Source: Gryganskiella cystojenkinii (Eukaryota; Mortierellomycota; Mortierellomycetes; Mortierellales; Mortierellaceae). From it: 64,000 nucleotides of DNA. Shown here in pieces: positions 34,187-42,202 of this stretch (within the stretch, counting starts at the first letter, position 1; each line of letters starts with the position of its first letter). The DNA lies in assembly GCA_015852425.1 (NCBI GenBank), contig JAAAIG010000055.1, forward strand, positions 1-64,000, read 5' to 3'. The notes below the pieces were generated by a model, which saw only the letters and a program-made list of their open reading frames with translations, did not search any database and had not been told where the DNA came from. A program made the position numbers and the translations under genes.

Positions 34187-35770
34187 ATGTTCCGGACACA
34201 CCTCCTCGATCTACCTGAAATTCGCTCAATAATTGCTAGAAGCCTTCACGACAAAGATCTGGCTTCATGTGCACGTGTGAATAAGGATTGGAACGTCTCA
34301 TTTACACGGACTCTCTACAACTCTGTCTTCTTGTGGAAAGAAGGCCCCAGCATGGAAACTGTCGAGCGACACAAGCACCTTATAAAATACCTGAGGATTC
34401 AAGGCTACACCTATGATACACCCGCATCATGGTCATCTACTCTAGACAACATAGCTTCTAGCGCCATAGTTTCTAGAGTCATGGCCAACTCGGTTTTGAC
34501 CACTTTGGACTTGACACAAAACAAGATTGAAGACAATAGAGCTCAGGCACTGTCAGACGCACTCAAGACGAACTCATCTCTGACCACTTTGACCTTGGAG
34601 CGTAACTCGATCGGACCCAACGGAGCACAGATGCTAGCTGAAGCACTCATGGTCAACTCGGCTCTGGTTTCTTTAAACTTGGGGTCTAACTCGATAGGAG
34701 ACGACGGAGCCCAGGCGCTCTCGGAAGCACTTAAGTCCAACTCGACTCTATCCACTCTGTCTTTGCGGTTTAACTCAATAGAAGACATTGGAGCTCAAGC
34801 AATATCAGACGCACTCAAGTCCAACTTATCTCTGATCACTTTGACCCTGAGTTCTAACTCGATAGGAGACATTGGAACTCAGGCTCTCTCAGAGGCACTC
34901 AAGTCCAACAAGACTCTGACTGCTTTGTACTTGATTGGCAACTCGATCGGTCCCAACAGAGCACAGATGCTAGCTGAAGCACTCATGGTCAACTTGGCTC
35001 TGGTTTCTTTAAACTTGGGGTCTAACTCGATAGGAGACAACGGAGCTCAGGCGCTGTCGGAGGCACTCAAGATCAACTTGACTCTATCCACTTTGTACTT
35101 GGGGTCCAACTCGATAGGAGACATCGGAGCTCAGGCGCTCTCAGAGGCACTTAATTCCAACAAGACACTGACTGTTTTGGACTTGAGATATAACTCGATC
35201 AGAGACAACGGAGTTCAGGCGCTCTCGGAGGCACTCAAGTCCAACTCGACTCTATCCACTTTGGACTTGGGGTCTAATTCGATAGGAGACATTGGAGTTC
35301 AGGCACTGTCAGAGGCACTCAATTCCAACAAGACACTGGCTGTTTTGGACATGGGGTATAACTCGATCAGAGACTTTGGAGCTCAGATGCTCTCGGAGGC
35401 ACTCAAGTCCAACTCGACTCTATCCACTTTGTACTTGGGGTCTAACTCGATAGGAGACAACGGAGTTCAGGCGCTCTCGGAGGCACTCAAGACCAACTCA
35501 TCGTTGACCACTTTGACCTTTGAGTCTAACTCATTCGGAGACAACGGAACTCGGGCGCTCTCGGAGGCACTCAAGTCCAACTCGACGCTGTCCACTTTGG
35601 AATTGTGGTGTAGCTCGATAGGGGACATTGGAGCTCAAGCGCTGTCAGACGCACTCAAGTCCAACTCATCTCTGATCACTCTAATCTTGTGGTCTGACTC
35701 GATCGGAGACAGTAGGTCTCTACATCCAGTGTTGCAGATCATAAAAAATAGTTATATGGAAATAGATTAA
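34187..35770 (+). CDS. F-box-like/leucine-rich-repeat (RNI-like) protein, copy 2
   Basis: Single exon, 527 aa, from ATG 34187, whose first residues align with copy 1. Residues 1-60 form an F-box-like segment (Leu-Asp-Leu-Pro-Glu-Ile-Arg, Ala-Ser-Cys-Ala-Arg-Val-Asn-Lys-Asp-Trp). About 14 repeats of 28 residues follow from roughly residue 103 to the end. The pattern is that of ribonuclease-inhibitor-like LRRs (Leu-x-x-Leu-x-Leu-x-x-Asn-Ser-Ile-Gly-Asp). The repeats pair into higher-order 56-residue units, for example repeats 2-3 resemble 6-7 and repeats 8-9 resemble 10-11. If the head is a true F-box, the protein would bind Skp1 and recruit a target to an SCF ubiquitin ligase. That is inferred, since the F-box match is by eye. 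No introns are seen. Confidence 0.85.
   Translation: MFRTHLLDLPEIRSIIARSLHDKDLASCARVNKDWNVSFTRTLYNSVFLWKEGPSMETVERHKHLIKYLRIQGYTYDTPASWSSTLDNIASSAIVSRVMANSVLTTLDLTQNKIEDNRAQALSDALKTNSSLTTLTLERNSIGPNGAQMLAEALMVNSALVSLNLGSNSIGDDGAQALSEALKSNSTLSTLSLRFNSIEDIGAQAISDALKSNLSLITLTLSSNSIGDIGTQALSEALKSNKTLTALYLIGNSIGPNRAQMLAEALMVNLALVSLNLGSNSIGDNGAQALSEALKINLTLSTLYLGSNSIGDIGAQALSEALNSNKTLTVLDLRYNSIRDNGVQALSEALKSNSTLSTLDLGSNSIGDIGVQALSEALNSNKTLAVLDMGYNSIRDFGAQMLSEALKSNSTLSTLYLGSNSIGDNGVQALSEALKTNSSLTTLTFESNSFGDNGTRALSEALKSNSTLSTLELWCSSIGDIGAQALSDALKSNSSLITLILWSDSIGDSRSLHPVLQIIKNSYMEID
34486..35720 (+). repeat. 84-bp tandem LRR-coding repeats, copy 2 (168-bp super-repeat)
   Basis: About 14 units of 84 bp encode the LRRs of the copy 2 protein. 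Alternating unit types, such as those ending ctcaattccaacaagacactg versus ctcaagtccaactcgactct, give a 168-bp period in the middle of the array. Confidence 0.85.
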
Positions 35771-36501
35771 TTTGGTATATACAGTAGTTGCAATCCAGAA
35801 AGGTTCACAGGAATGAAGTTTACAGATATGGGAGGGCGATACGAACATGAAAGAACTAAAAGGCGACATCGCTATGAATGCTTGGATGCCACGAGCCAGC
35901 TACCCCTGTGGTATCATCTCTGGCACCTCTAGCCTGAAAATTTCCAGGGACTAAAGGATCGATAGGTCACACTTTCATGGTTTGTAATTAAGTGCCAACT
36001 TGTCGTTCACTTTTTTTTAAAAAGTGGCGGCCCTTGGTTACGTAAAATGAAGTGATTTCTATCAAAAATGCTCATGTCAACAAAGCTGCAGCCAAACAAT
36101 TAGAAAATAGGAGTTTGGGAAGAAAAACTAGACGAAAATTCACTTTTTTTGCCTGTGCTTTCCCTTTTCTGTCTACTACACCTTTCCTTTCCTTAGGACG
36201 TACAGCTTTGTTTACTCCCCACTCTTTTCTACCCAAACTCCTTTTTCTTTCTGTTTGGCTGCACCTTTGTTGACACCCACGTCTTTTGGAAGAAGTCCTC
36301 TCATTTTACGCGATTTTGTGCCACCAAGAACTGTCACTGCTTCTATTCTAAATTTGTTACTGGGGCATGACCACGTCCGCATCAAGCCTGGGACGATTTT
36401 GACAAACGGCAAAAGTTCAAAAGCTGAAGAGCGTGAAAAAAAACGCACGGATCATGATGCATTATTGGAGTTTGTTGTCTGTTGGGCCTTGTTTTGTGAT
36501 A

Positions 36502-36597
36502 CAGTCAGTCCCGAAATGTTGGCGGTAGCTTTACTTTTTTTTCGAAATTTATTTTTTTGTTTTTGAAGTGTTACCGCCAACAATTCCGGATCGACTG
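36502..36597. mobile_element. 96-bp foldback MITE with Tc1/mariner-pogo-like ends and TA duplication
   Basis: The left end (cagtcagtcccgaaatgttg then gcggta) and the reverse complement of the right end (cagtcgatccggaattgttg then gcggta) match over about 28 bp with a few mismatches. Both ends start CAGTC and are flanked by TA (36500-36501 and 36598-36599). This is the hallmark of Tc1/mariner-pogo insertion at a TA dinucleotide. The interior is about 40 bp of A/T and has no coding capacity, so it must be mobilised in trans. Confidence 0.7.
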
Positions 36598-37098
36598 TAT
36601 TCCGTCCCCATCGTATTTTCCGACCAACTGCAAACAAATATAGCAGCTTGATAGACTAATCTCTTGCCGATTGCGTAAAACTATAAAGAAAGAGATGCAG
36701 CGATGCGCATAGACCACCTTAGACAAAGATCCCTTGTATTCTCCAAAAATAGGTCCAAATTCCAGAGTGCTTCTATGTTGGCATTGATGGGTGGGAGAGT
36801 ACAGTACTCCCAATTGCACCTTTGCTTCAATAATCTGGACAAAAAGAGCAAGGAAATCGCGTAAAAAAACGTAACATAAGTGACAAGGAACTGACGAAAT
36901 TTTTTCATACAGCAAGCACGATGAACGCGTCAGATGGAGGTGGGAAACGCATTATTTACCATTTGCCAAAGAACATGATGTTGAGAAGCAGAAAGAAAAA
37001 AACTCTTTTGGCCAACAGCGGAAGTCAAATAGCGGATTTTGCAAAGGTCAGAGCGAGTGCATTACGCTCATTACGCTGGCGTCTGACAGATTTTCGCG

Positions 37099-37105
37099 TA
37101 TAAAA
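37099..37105 (+). promoter_or_regulatory. TATA box of the I66-like gene
   Basis: TATAAAA stands about 94 bp before a donor GTAAGC that would end a noncoding exon, and about 188 bp before the ATG. That is suitable for a strongly expressed secreted-protein gene. Confidence 0.5.
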
Positions 37106-37198
37106 GGACCGACGATGCCCCCTCTCTGAAAGTTCCATATCGACGCTCCCTCTTCTTCCTTCAACACTTCCAACACAACTCCATCGCACTGAAAAACA

Positions 37199-37284
37199 GT
37201 AAGCACTGAACGAACGCAAATGTTGACTTACCCCCAGTGACAATCTTACTCAACGAGATACAACACTTTCATTTTTGGCTTTAG
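37199..37284 (+). other. Probable 5' UTR intron
   Basis: A GTAAGC donor at 37199 and a TTTAG acceptor ending at 37284 lie just before the ATG (37287). No coding sequence precedes it, so this reads as an 86-bp leader intron. Confidence 0.5.
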
Positions 37285-37286
37285 AA

Positions 37287-37868
37287 ATGTTCCGCTCTTT
37301 GTCCTCCGCCCTCGTTTTGACCCTCATTGCACTCCAGGTGGTTGCCGCCAAGGTCATCTCCACTGGAACCTATTTGATCGAGGACTGCCACGGCAAGCTC
37401 CTCGGAATTGGTCCCGTCCCACCAGTCTACCCACCCAAGGACGTTCCCCTTCGTCTTTTCGACCGCGAGAGCCCATTTGCCGAGAGATGGTTGGTCAAGG
37501 AGATGGATGACGGAGTCTTTGTCATTTCGGCCGGACACGGTCGCCCTGAGGACTACAAGATTGTGGCTAGGAACGATGCCGTGTATGTTTCTGCCGTTAA
37601 GACTGCCGAGCTGTGGTCTCTTGACTTGGCCAGTAAGAAGGAGGTCGTTATCCGTGCCCCTCACTCCGACGACGTCTTCACGGTTGAAGAAGATGACAAG
37701 CACACTCCCATCAAGCTGCGTCACGATGATGGACAGGACAACCAGCGATTCAAGTTCATTCGCATTGACCGCAATGACTACGACACTGAAGTCCTTGACC
37801 GTGAGTACCAACCGCGTTTCAACCGCGACTTGTATCGTCCCAGCCGCTTCTACAACCAGGAGGCTTAG
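37287..37868 (+). CDS. Secreted beta-trefoil protein resembling peptidase inhibitor family I66
   Basis: 193 aa in a single coding exon. Residues 1-20 are a signal peptide (Met-Phe-Arg-Ser-Leu, hydrophobic core, Val-Ala-Ala). The mature protein opens with Gly-Thr-Tyr-Leu-Ile-Glu-Asp and shows the threefold beta pattern. There is a Pro-rich loop near 55, a Phe-Ala-Glu-Arg-Trp-Leu-Val-Lys strand, a Glu-Leu-Trp-Ser-Leu-Asp strand near 110, and a final Asn-Gln-Arg-Phe-Lys-Phe. This is the layout I know from fungal I66 serine-protease inhibitors (mycospin/cnispin type). The C terminus adds a basic, Tyr/Arg/Pro-rich tail not usual in that family. Known I66 members generally lack a signal peptide, so secretion here is notable. 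The start is the ATG right after a probable leader intron. Confidence 0.6.
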   Translation: MFRSLSSALVLTLIALQVVAAKVISTGTYLIEDCHGKLLGIGPVPPVYPPKDVPLRLFDRESPFAERWLVKEMDDGVFVISAGHGRPEDYKIVARNDAVYVSAVKTAELWSLDLASKKEVVIRAPHSDDVFTVEEDDKHTPIKLRHDDGQDNQRFKFIRIDRNDYDTEVLDREYQPRFNRDLYRPSRFYNQEA

Positions 37869-38737
37869 GGTACAACTCTCCGCTGTGAGAAGTTTTGAAT
37901 TTAAAGGGTGACCTATATACGATACATTTTTTTTATTGTTTTCTTGTCGTTCACAGTGAACGCTCTCGAGTCTGTAGCTTTGCTCTTCCACATCATTTTC
38001 GTATCTCTAGGAGTTCATACCTTTTCGTATCCATAGGAATTCATATTTTTTCGTGTCTTTAAGAATGAAAAAATTGAAAGTTACTTGGACAAAATATTGA
38101 AGCTGTTACCTCATGAAGTTGTCTAAGTTACACGTCAATGTGATATCTCTTTCTATTGTTTTCTGCAGTCTCCCTCATCCCTTAAACCATTAGGGATTCT
38201 TGGTCCTATTTTTCAAAAGCCAGACTTCCTCATTGTTCACCCTTTTATTCTTTCTTTCTCTATTAACTCAATCCTCTTCTTTTCTCTATTACTCCTTTCA
38301 CCAGACAAAATTCAAGTGAAGACAGGGTCCACATCGAACAAACGCTTTCTTTCTTCTTAGGGCCAATACCGTCGATGCGGTCGTGAACCTGAGTTGCTTT
38401 GTGTGCACTGAAATTTTGAGGTGCGCATCCTGCAGGTTCTCAAGGTATGATAGGACTGTTTTAGCCACTTTGACCAGGTTTAAAACACCCATCTATAAGG
38501 ATGTAAATATGATATGTAGGATGTAACACAAATGGGAGAGAAGACGGTTTGAAGCTCCTCACCAAGAAGCCAGAAGGATATCGTGCACAGGTTTTGACTA
38601 CCAAAACGTCATGTGACTTTTGATCACGTGAAAATAATTCCGCCCTTCACTTGGTTTTTCTCCTCATCGTTGGCATCGTGGCAAATTCATTTTTCATCAA
38701 ACCAACTCAACCCAACTCCTTCAAAAACAACTTTGTC
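37869..38737. promoter_or_regulatory. Intergenic: I66 3' flank and DPM2 promoter
   Basis: No gene is seen. The last 130 bp before the DPM2 ATG carry TCATGTGA (38609-38616) and TCACGTGA (38624-38631), closely spaced, then a short leader. Confidence 0.55.
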
Positions 38738-39503
38738 ATGGTACGTGCGAGTTCGACCGGACGGACGAGGACGGCTGTCAACTCAGGAAAATAGAAATAT
38801 GAAAAGGAACCAAGCACGCGGACAGATGAAATACAAGATCAGGACAGGGTGCATTTTCGACACGACATTTAGCTTTGTTAAAAAACAAAAAAAAGTTGGA
38901 CGCATCAGAGGATGACTGAAGTCTTTTCTACCCGCTTGGACGTGGAGTATCCATGATGGCAGGGGAAGGGAATTTAGTGATAGAAGGCTTTATGAGAAAA
39001 AAGGAAAGAACTGTCACAGAAGGAGTAACCATATATCGAGGCTAACTGTTGCGACCATACCCTTTGTATCTTGTTAATTGTTTAGGCCAGTGGACAAGAT
39101 AAAGTCGTAGGCGCCGCCCTCCTGACGTTCAGTACAGTCGTCTTTGTCTACTATACCCTGTGGGCGATCGTCATGGTGAGAGACCCTTTCTCTTGTTCAA
39201 ATGTCAAACAGGATACAATAACAGATCGCATGGGGTGCAAATGCAGACAAGTAGGAGAAAGTTATATGAAGGGAAAACATATTAACCCTTTTCTTTTTAA
39301 TCTTTTTTTTTTTGGAATGGTTGTGATCTGGATGCCAGCCTTTTGTGGATGAGGCGTACTTTTTGCACGCATATTTCCCCCCTCGTGAATACGCTATCCG
39401 GATCCCCTGCGTGTTGTTGGTCTTTGGCTTGACAGTCATCTTGACGTTCTTGTCCATGATCATGATCAAGAGCAAGAAAAAGGTTGAGAAGAAGGCTGCA
39501 TGA
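38738..39503 (+). CDS. DPM2: Dolichol-phosphate-mannose synthase subunit Dpm2
   Basis: Three exons: 38738-38740, 39086-39175 and 39339-39503; 85 aa. Exon 1 contributes only the ATG. Exon 2 begins Ala-Ser-Gly-Gln-Asp-Lys-Val-Val-Gly, aligning with the start of human DPM2, and encodes the first membrane helix. Exon 3 begins Pro-Phe-Val-Asp and has the His-x-Tyr-Phe-Pro-Pro-Arg-Glu-Tyr-Ala loop, the second helix and a Lys-rich tail. Dpm2 is an ER membrane protein that stabilises Dpm1 and Dpm3 and aids binding of dolichol phosphate; it also associates with the GPI-GlcNAc transferase. Length matches the usual 84 residues. The spliced exons are too short to be seen as open reading frames, so automatic annotation may miss the gene. 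It is convergent with DPM3. Confidence 0.9.
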
Positions 39504-39885
39504 GAACTCAAAGGAATTTACGACTTTTTTTTCAAGAGAATAAAAAAAAAACAATACCGAGTGAAGTTCTCCTGCCGACCTCAGATCTGATGTCGAGGGC
39601 TCCCCTTTCAGAATGTTGGGTATCTTTCCTTTTTCCCTCCCTCTACGCCCACAAAAAAAAAGGCTCGACATCAAAATTTCTGTCGATCGAGTGTCTATCT
39701 TTGTCGAGGCTGCTCAAAGGTCGTCCTCTAAAGGAACAATGTGGGTCAATGTTCATTAAAGTCACCCGAACTTTTTTTTAGAATGATGTTTTGTTTTATT
39801 CGATTCAGAATCGCCTGGCTGGCACAGACATGTATCAATGTGACACGTGTCAATTTTCGCCTTCTTCTGATCCCATGCCATGCTT
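39504..39885. terminator. Shared 3' region of convergent DPM2 and DPM3
   Basis: 382 bp between the two stop codons. It is AT-rich with several A runs and no coding sequence, and both transcripts must end here. Confidence 0.5.
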
Positions 39886-40569
39886 CTAGATCGTCACTCC
39901 TTTGCTCCTCAAATCGTTCTGTGCTTGCGAGATTTGCTAGAAAAAGAGAAAGTGGGAAGGAGTGGCACTAAAGGGTTAGTCCAATTGATGAACGACTGAG
40001 TGAAGAATGAAAATATCCGGGCGAGGGCAGAAGGGCTGCCTTTCCTTGGCCATGTTTGTGTCCCCTTACCACTTGAAGTTCATCATATGCTTCTGGGCAA
40101 TCACGGAAGGTTAGGACGTGGTATCCAATGTTTCCGAGACTGTATGCGCCAAAGGTGACCAAGGCCCACCAGGGAAGCTAATTGATACAAGTTGAAGGAG
40201 AGTAAAAGGTTGAAGATAAAATGGTGGTTAAAAGATGCCATTTTTTGTCATTTCCAGGGCTCAGAGAATTCATGTCATCCAGTCGGTGAGGATGTCGTTT
40301 CTCGAGAAAAAGCGTGGTTATCCCATGTGTGACCAGGTGTCCTCCAGTCCTTCGCGTCCAGATATTCTTCTTGGACAGACAAAGAGCTTGTAAGCAAGTC
40401 CTGGAGGAGCAAAAAGGTCGGAGGATGATGTGCAGCCAGTCCTTACAACAGGGAGAGTGAACTCCTGAACGGTCTCGGGCAAAGTAATGGGCAGCCACTG
40501 GAAGAGGAGAGCAAGGTATAATGTGGCAGTGATGCCAAAGAAGGTGGCAGCCTCGGTAGCGCGGGTCAT
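39886..40569 (-). CDS. DPM3: Dolichol-phosphate-mannose synthase subunit Dpm3
   Basis: Three exons: 40569-40447, 40177-40070 and 39936-39886, all phase 0; 93 aa, the usual family length (human 92). Exon 1 holds the first membrane helix and Leu-Pro-Glu-Thr-Val-Gln-Glu. Exon 2 has the second helix and the family signature Gly-Tyr-His-Val-Leu-Thr-Phe-Arg-Asp-Cys-Pro-Glu-Ala. Exon 3, only 16 codons, gives the coiled C terminus (Asp-Leu-Arg-Ser-Lys-Gly-Val) that tethers the catalytic Dpm1 to the ER membrane. Dol-P-Man feeds N-glycosylation, O-mannosylation and GPI synthesis. A longer readthrough frame into the first intron is not the protein. Confidence 0.92.
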
Positions 40570-41253
40570 GGTGGTGATGTGATGTTGTTGATGAGAAGTA
40601 GCAAGTAATTTAAACTCGCGCGCTTCTTCTTCCATCTGTGAAATGCATTCATCAGAAAGAGGGCGGAAAGACAGTCCCTCTTCTTTCGGATTGGGTGGCT
40701 TGGTCACGGGAATCAAAAAATTCATTTTGGATAAGAACAGAGGAGGTGTCGGTTTCGAATTGATCTTCCTTTTCAAATTATCTAAAAGAAGGTGTGTGCC
40801 ACCAACATATGGCCTATCCAGCAAAAGTCCGACCAACACAGGGAAAATCGAATCCGACCTCGTCATCCATCGCAGTCTGCATCCATCCATCCGTCTGCAG
40901 CACCGACAACCATACAGGAATCAACCATTACAATCGTCCATGGTGCAAAGCAAACAGTATCGGGGCTCTTTTTTTTTTCTTCCCGTCATTCTCGACAGGA
41001 TCAGCAATCTCGAAAGTATCTTTTTCGAGGATCAACTTTTTTTCATGATTCAAAAAGACAAAGAGGCTCCCTCGCAGGAATGAACTCTTCACCAACACAG
41101 GCTTTGACATTGCCAACAGGATTGACAGATCTTGCAACTACACAGCAGATTCCAACCATCGACATCTCAGGATACAGCCTACTTTGATTCAGTCCAAACG
41201 ATCAGTCTTTTAACCCTGCCTTCCTTCCTTCCAATCCAATCTCTTCAGACAAC
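40570..41253. promoter_or_regulatory. Divergent DPM3/RPL15 promoter region
   Basis: 684 bp between divergent starts, with no coding sequence. A C/T-rich leader precedes the RPL15 ATG, as expected for a ribosomal-protein gene. A leader intron is possible but was not resolved. Confidence 0.5.
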
Positions 41254-41868
41254 ATGGGAGCCTACAAGTACCTCGAGGAGTTGGCCAAGAAGAAGCAGTC
41301 TGATGTCATGCGCTTCTTGCTTCGCGTTCGCTGCTGGGAGTACCGCCAGTTGAACGTCATCCACCGTGCCTCCCGCCCTTCGCGCCCCGATAAGGCCCGT
41401 CGTTTGGGATACAAGGCCAAGCAGGGATACGTCATCTACCGTATCCGTGTCCGTCGTGGTGGTCGCAAAAAGCCCGTCGCCAAGGGTGCCACCTTCGGTA
41501 AGCCCGGTGGACATGGTGTTAACCAGCTCAAGTACCAGCGTTCCCTCCAGGCCACCGCTGAGGAGCGTGTTGGCCGCAAGTGCGGTAACTTGCGTGTCCT
41601 CAACTCGTACTGGGTCAACCAGGATTCGACCTACAAGTACTTCGAGGTCATCCTTGTCGATCCCTCGCACAAGGCCATCCGTCGTGACGCCCGCATCAAC
41701 TGGATCGTTAACCCCGTCCACAAGCGTCGTGAGGCCCGTGGTCTCACCTCGGCCACCAAGAAGAACCGTGGTTTCGGAAAGGGTCACGGTTTCCACAAGA
41801 CCATCGGTTCCGGTCGTCGCGCCAACTGGAAGCGCCGCAACACCCTCTCCCTCCGCCGTTACCGTTAA
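41254..41868 (+). CDS. RPL15: 60S ribosomal protein eL15
   Basis: Single coding exon, 204 aa, the canonical length. It begins [10 protein letters not shown], followed by the Arg/Lys-rich body with Arg-Val-Arg-Arg-Gly-Gly-Arg-Lys and [14 protein letters not shown]. It ends Asn-Thr-Leu-Ser-Leu-Arg-Arg-Tyr-Arg. Codon use is strongly C-ending (GGC, AAG, CGT, GTC), unlike its neighbours, as expected for very high expression. eL15 binds 28S rRNA near the exit of the large subunit. Assignment is not in doubt. Confidence 0.98.
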   Translation: MGAYKYLEELAKKKQSDVMRFLLRVRCWEYRQLNVIHRASRPSRPDKARRLGYKAKQGYVIYRIRVRRGGRKKPVAKGATFGKPGGHGVNQLKYQRSLQATAEERVGRKCGNLRVLNSYWVNQDSTYKYFEVILVDPSHKAIRRDARINWIVNPVHKRREARGLTSATKKNRGFGKGHGFHKTIGSGRRANWKRRNTLSLRRYR

Positions 41869-42202
41869 AGGGTTTCCTTTTAGGAACCTCTTTGACAGGT
41901 GGATGGGTTGTGGGTTGCTTGAGTTTTTTTCAATGTCAAGACCACCTCTGTTGTCAAGATTCTGAGAATAAAAGCTTTCCTTCGCTCAATACTTCTTTAT
42001 CTAGTCGTTCATAATCATGGATGTGTATTTGCATATGTAATTTGCAAGGACAAGGACTGTAGAAAATGGTCAGAAATGTGTGTTTTTACGGGAGAAAAAG
42101 AACGTTGGTTCACATTTTGATTATTGAAGACGCATATTGCACGCTTCATTTGTTTTTCTTGGGCATAATTTATTTCTGTGCAGTACAACGATAGATCCCA
42201 GC
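41869..42202. other. Convergent 3' region of RPL15 and the TBC gene
   Basis: About 330 bp with no gene. AATAAA stands at about 41967, a possible polyadenylation signal for RPL15. Confidence 0.5.

Larger units (their letters stand above)
35771..37198. other. Intergenic holding a small foldback element and the I66 gene promoter
   Basis: No protein gene is supported. Frames at 36052-36915 lack consistent composition. The region includes the TA-flanked inverted-repeat element at 36502-36597 and ends in the promoter and first noncoding exon of the secreted I66-like gene. Confidence 0.5.

Noticed and set aside
32575..35720. Regular direct repeats that could be mistaken for a CRISPR array or satellite DNA
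   Set aside because: The 84-bp period is the 28-residue LRR in an open frame, in a eukaryotic context. There are no unique spacers.
37281..37991. 236-codon minus-strand frame opposite the I66-like gene
   Set aside because: The sense strand has a signal peptide, TATA box and coherent fold. The antisense frame has no recognisable features.
41245..41965. Two long open frames overlapping RPL15 in other frames
   Set aside because: They arise from the strong codon bias of the ribosomal-protein gene. Their Val/Thr/Ser-Pro composition is not protein-like.
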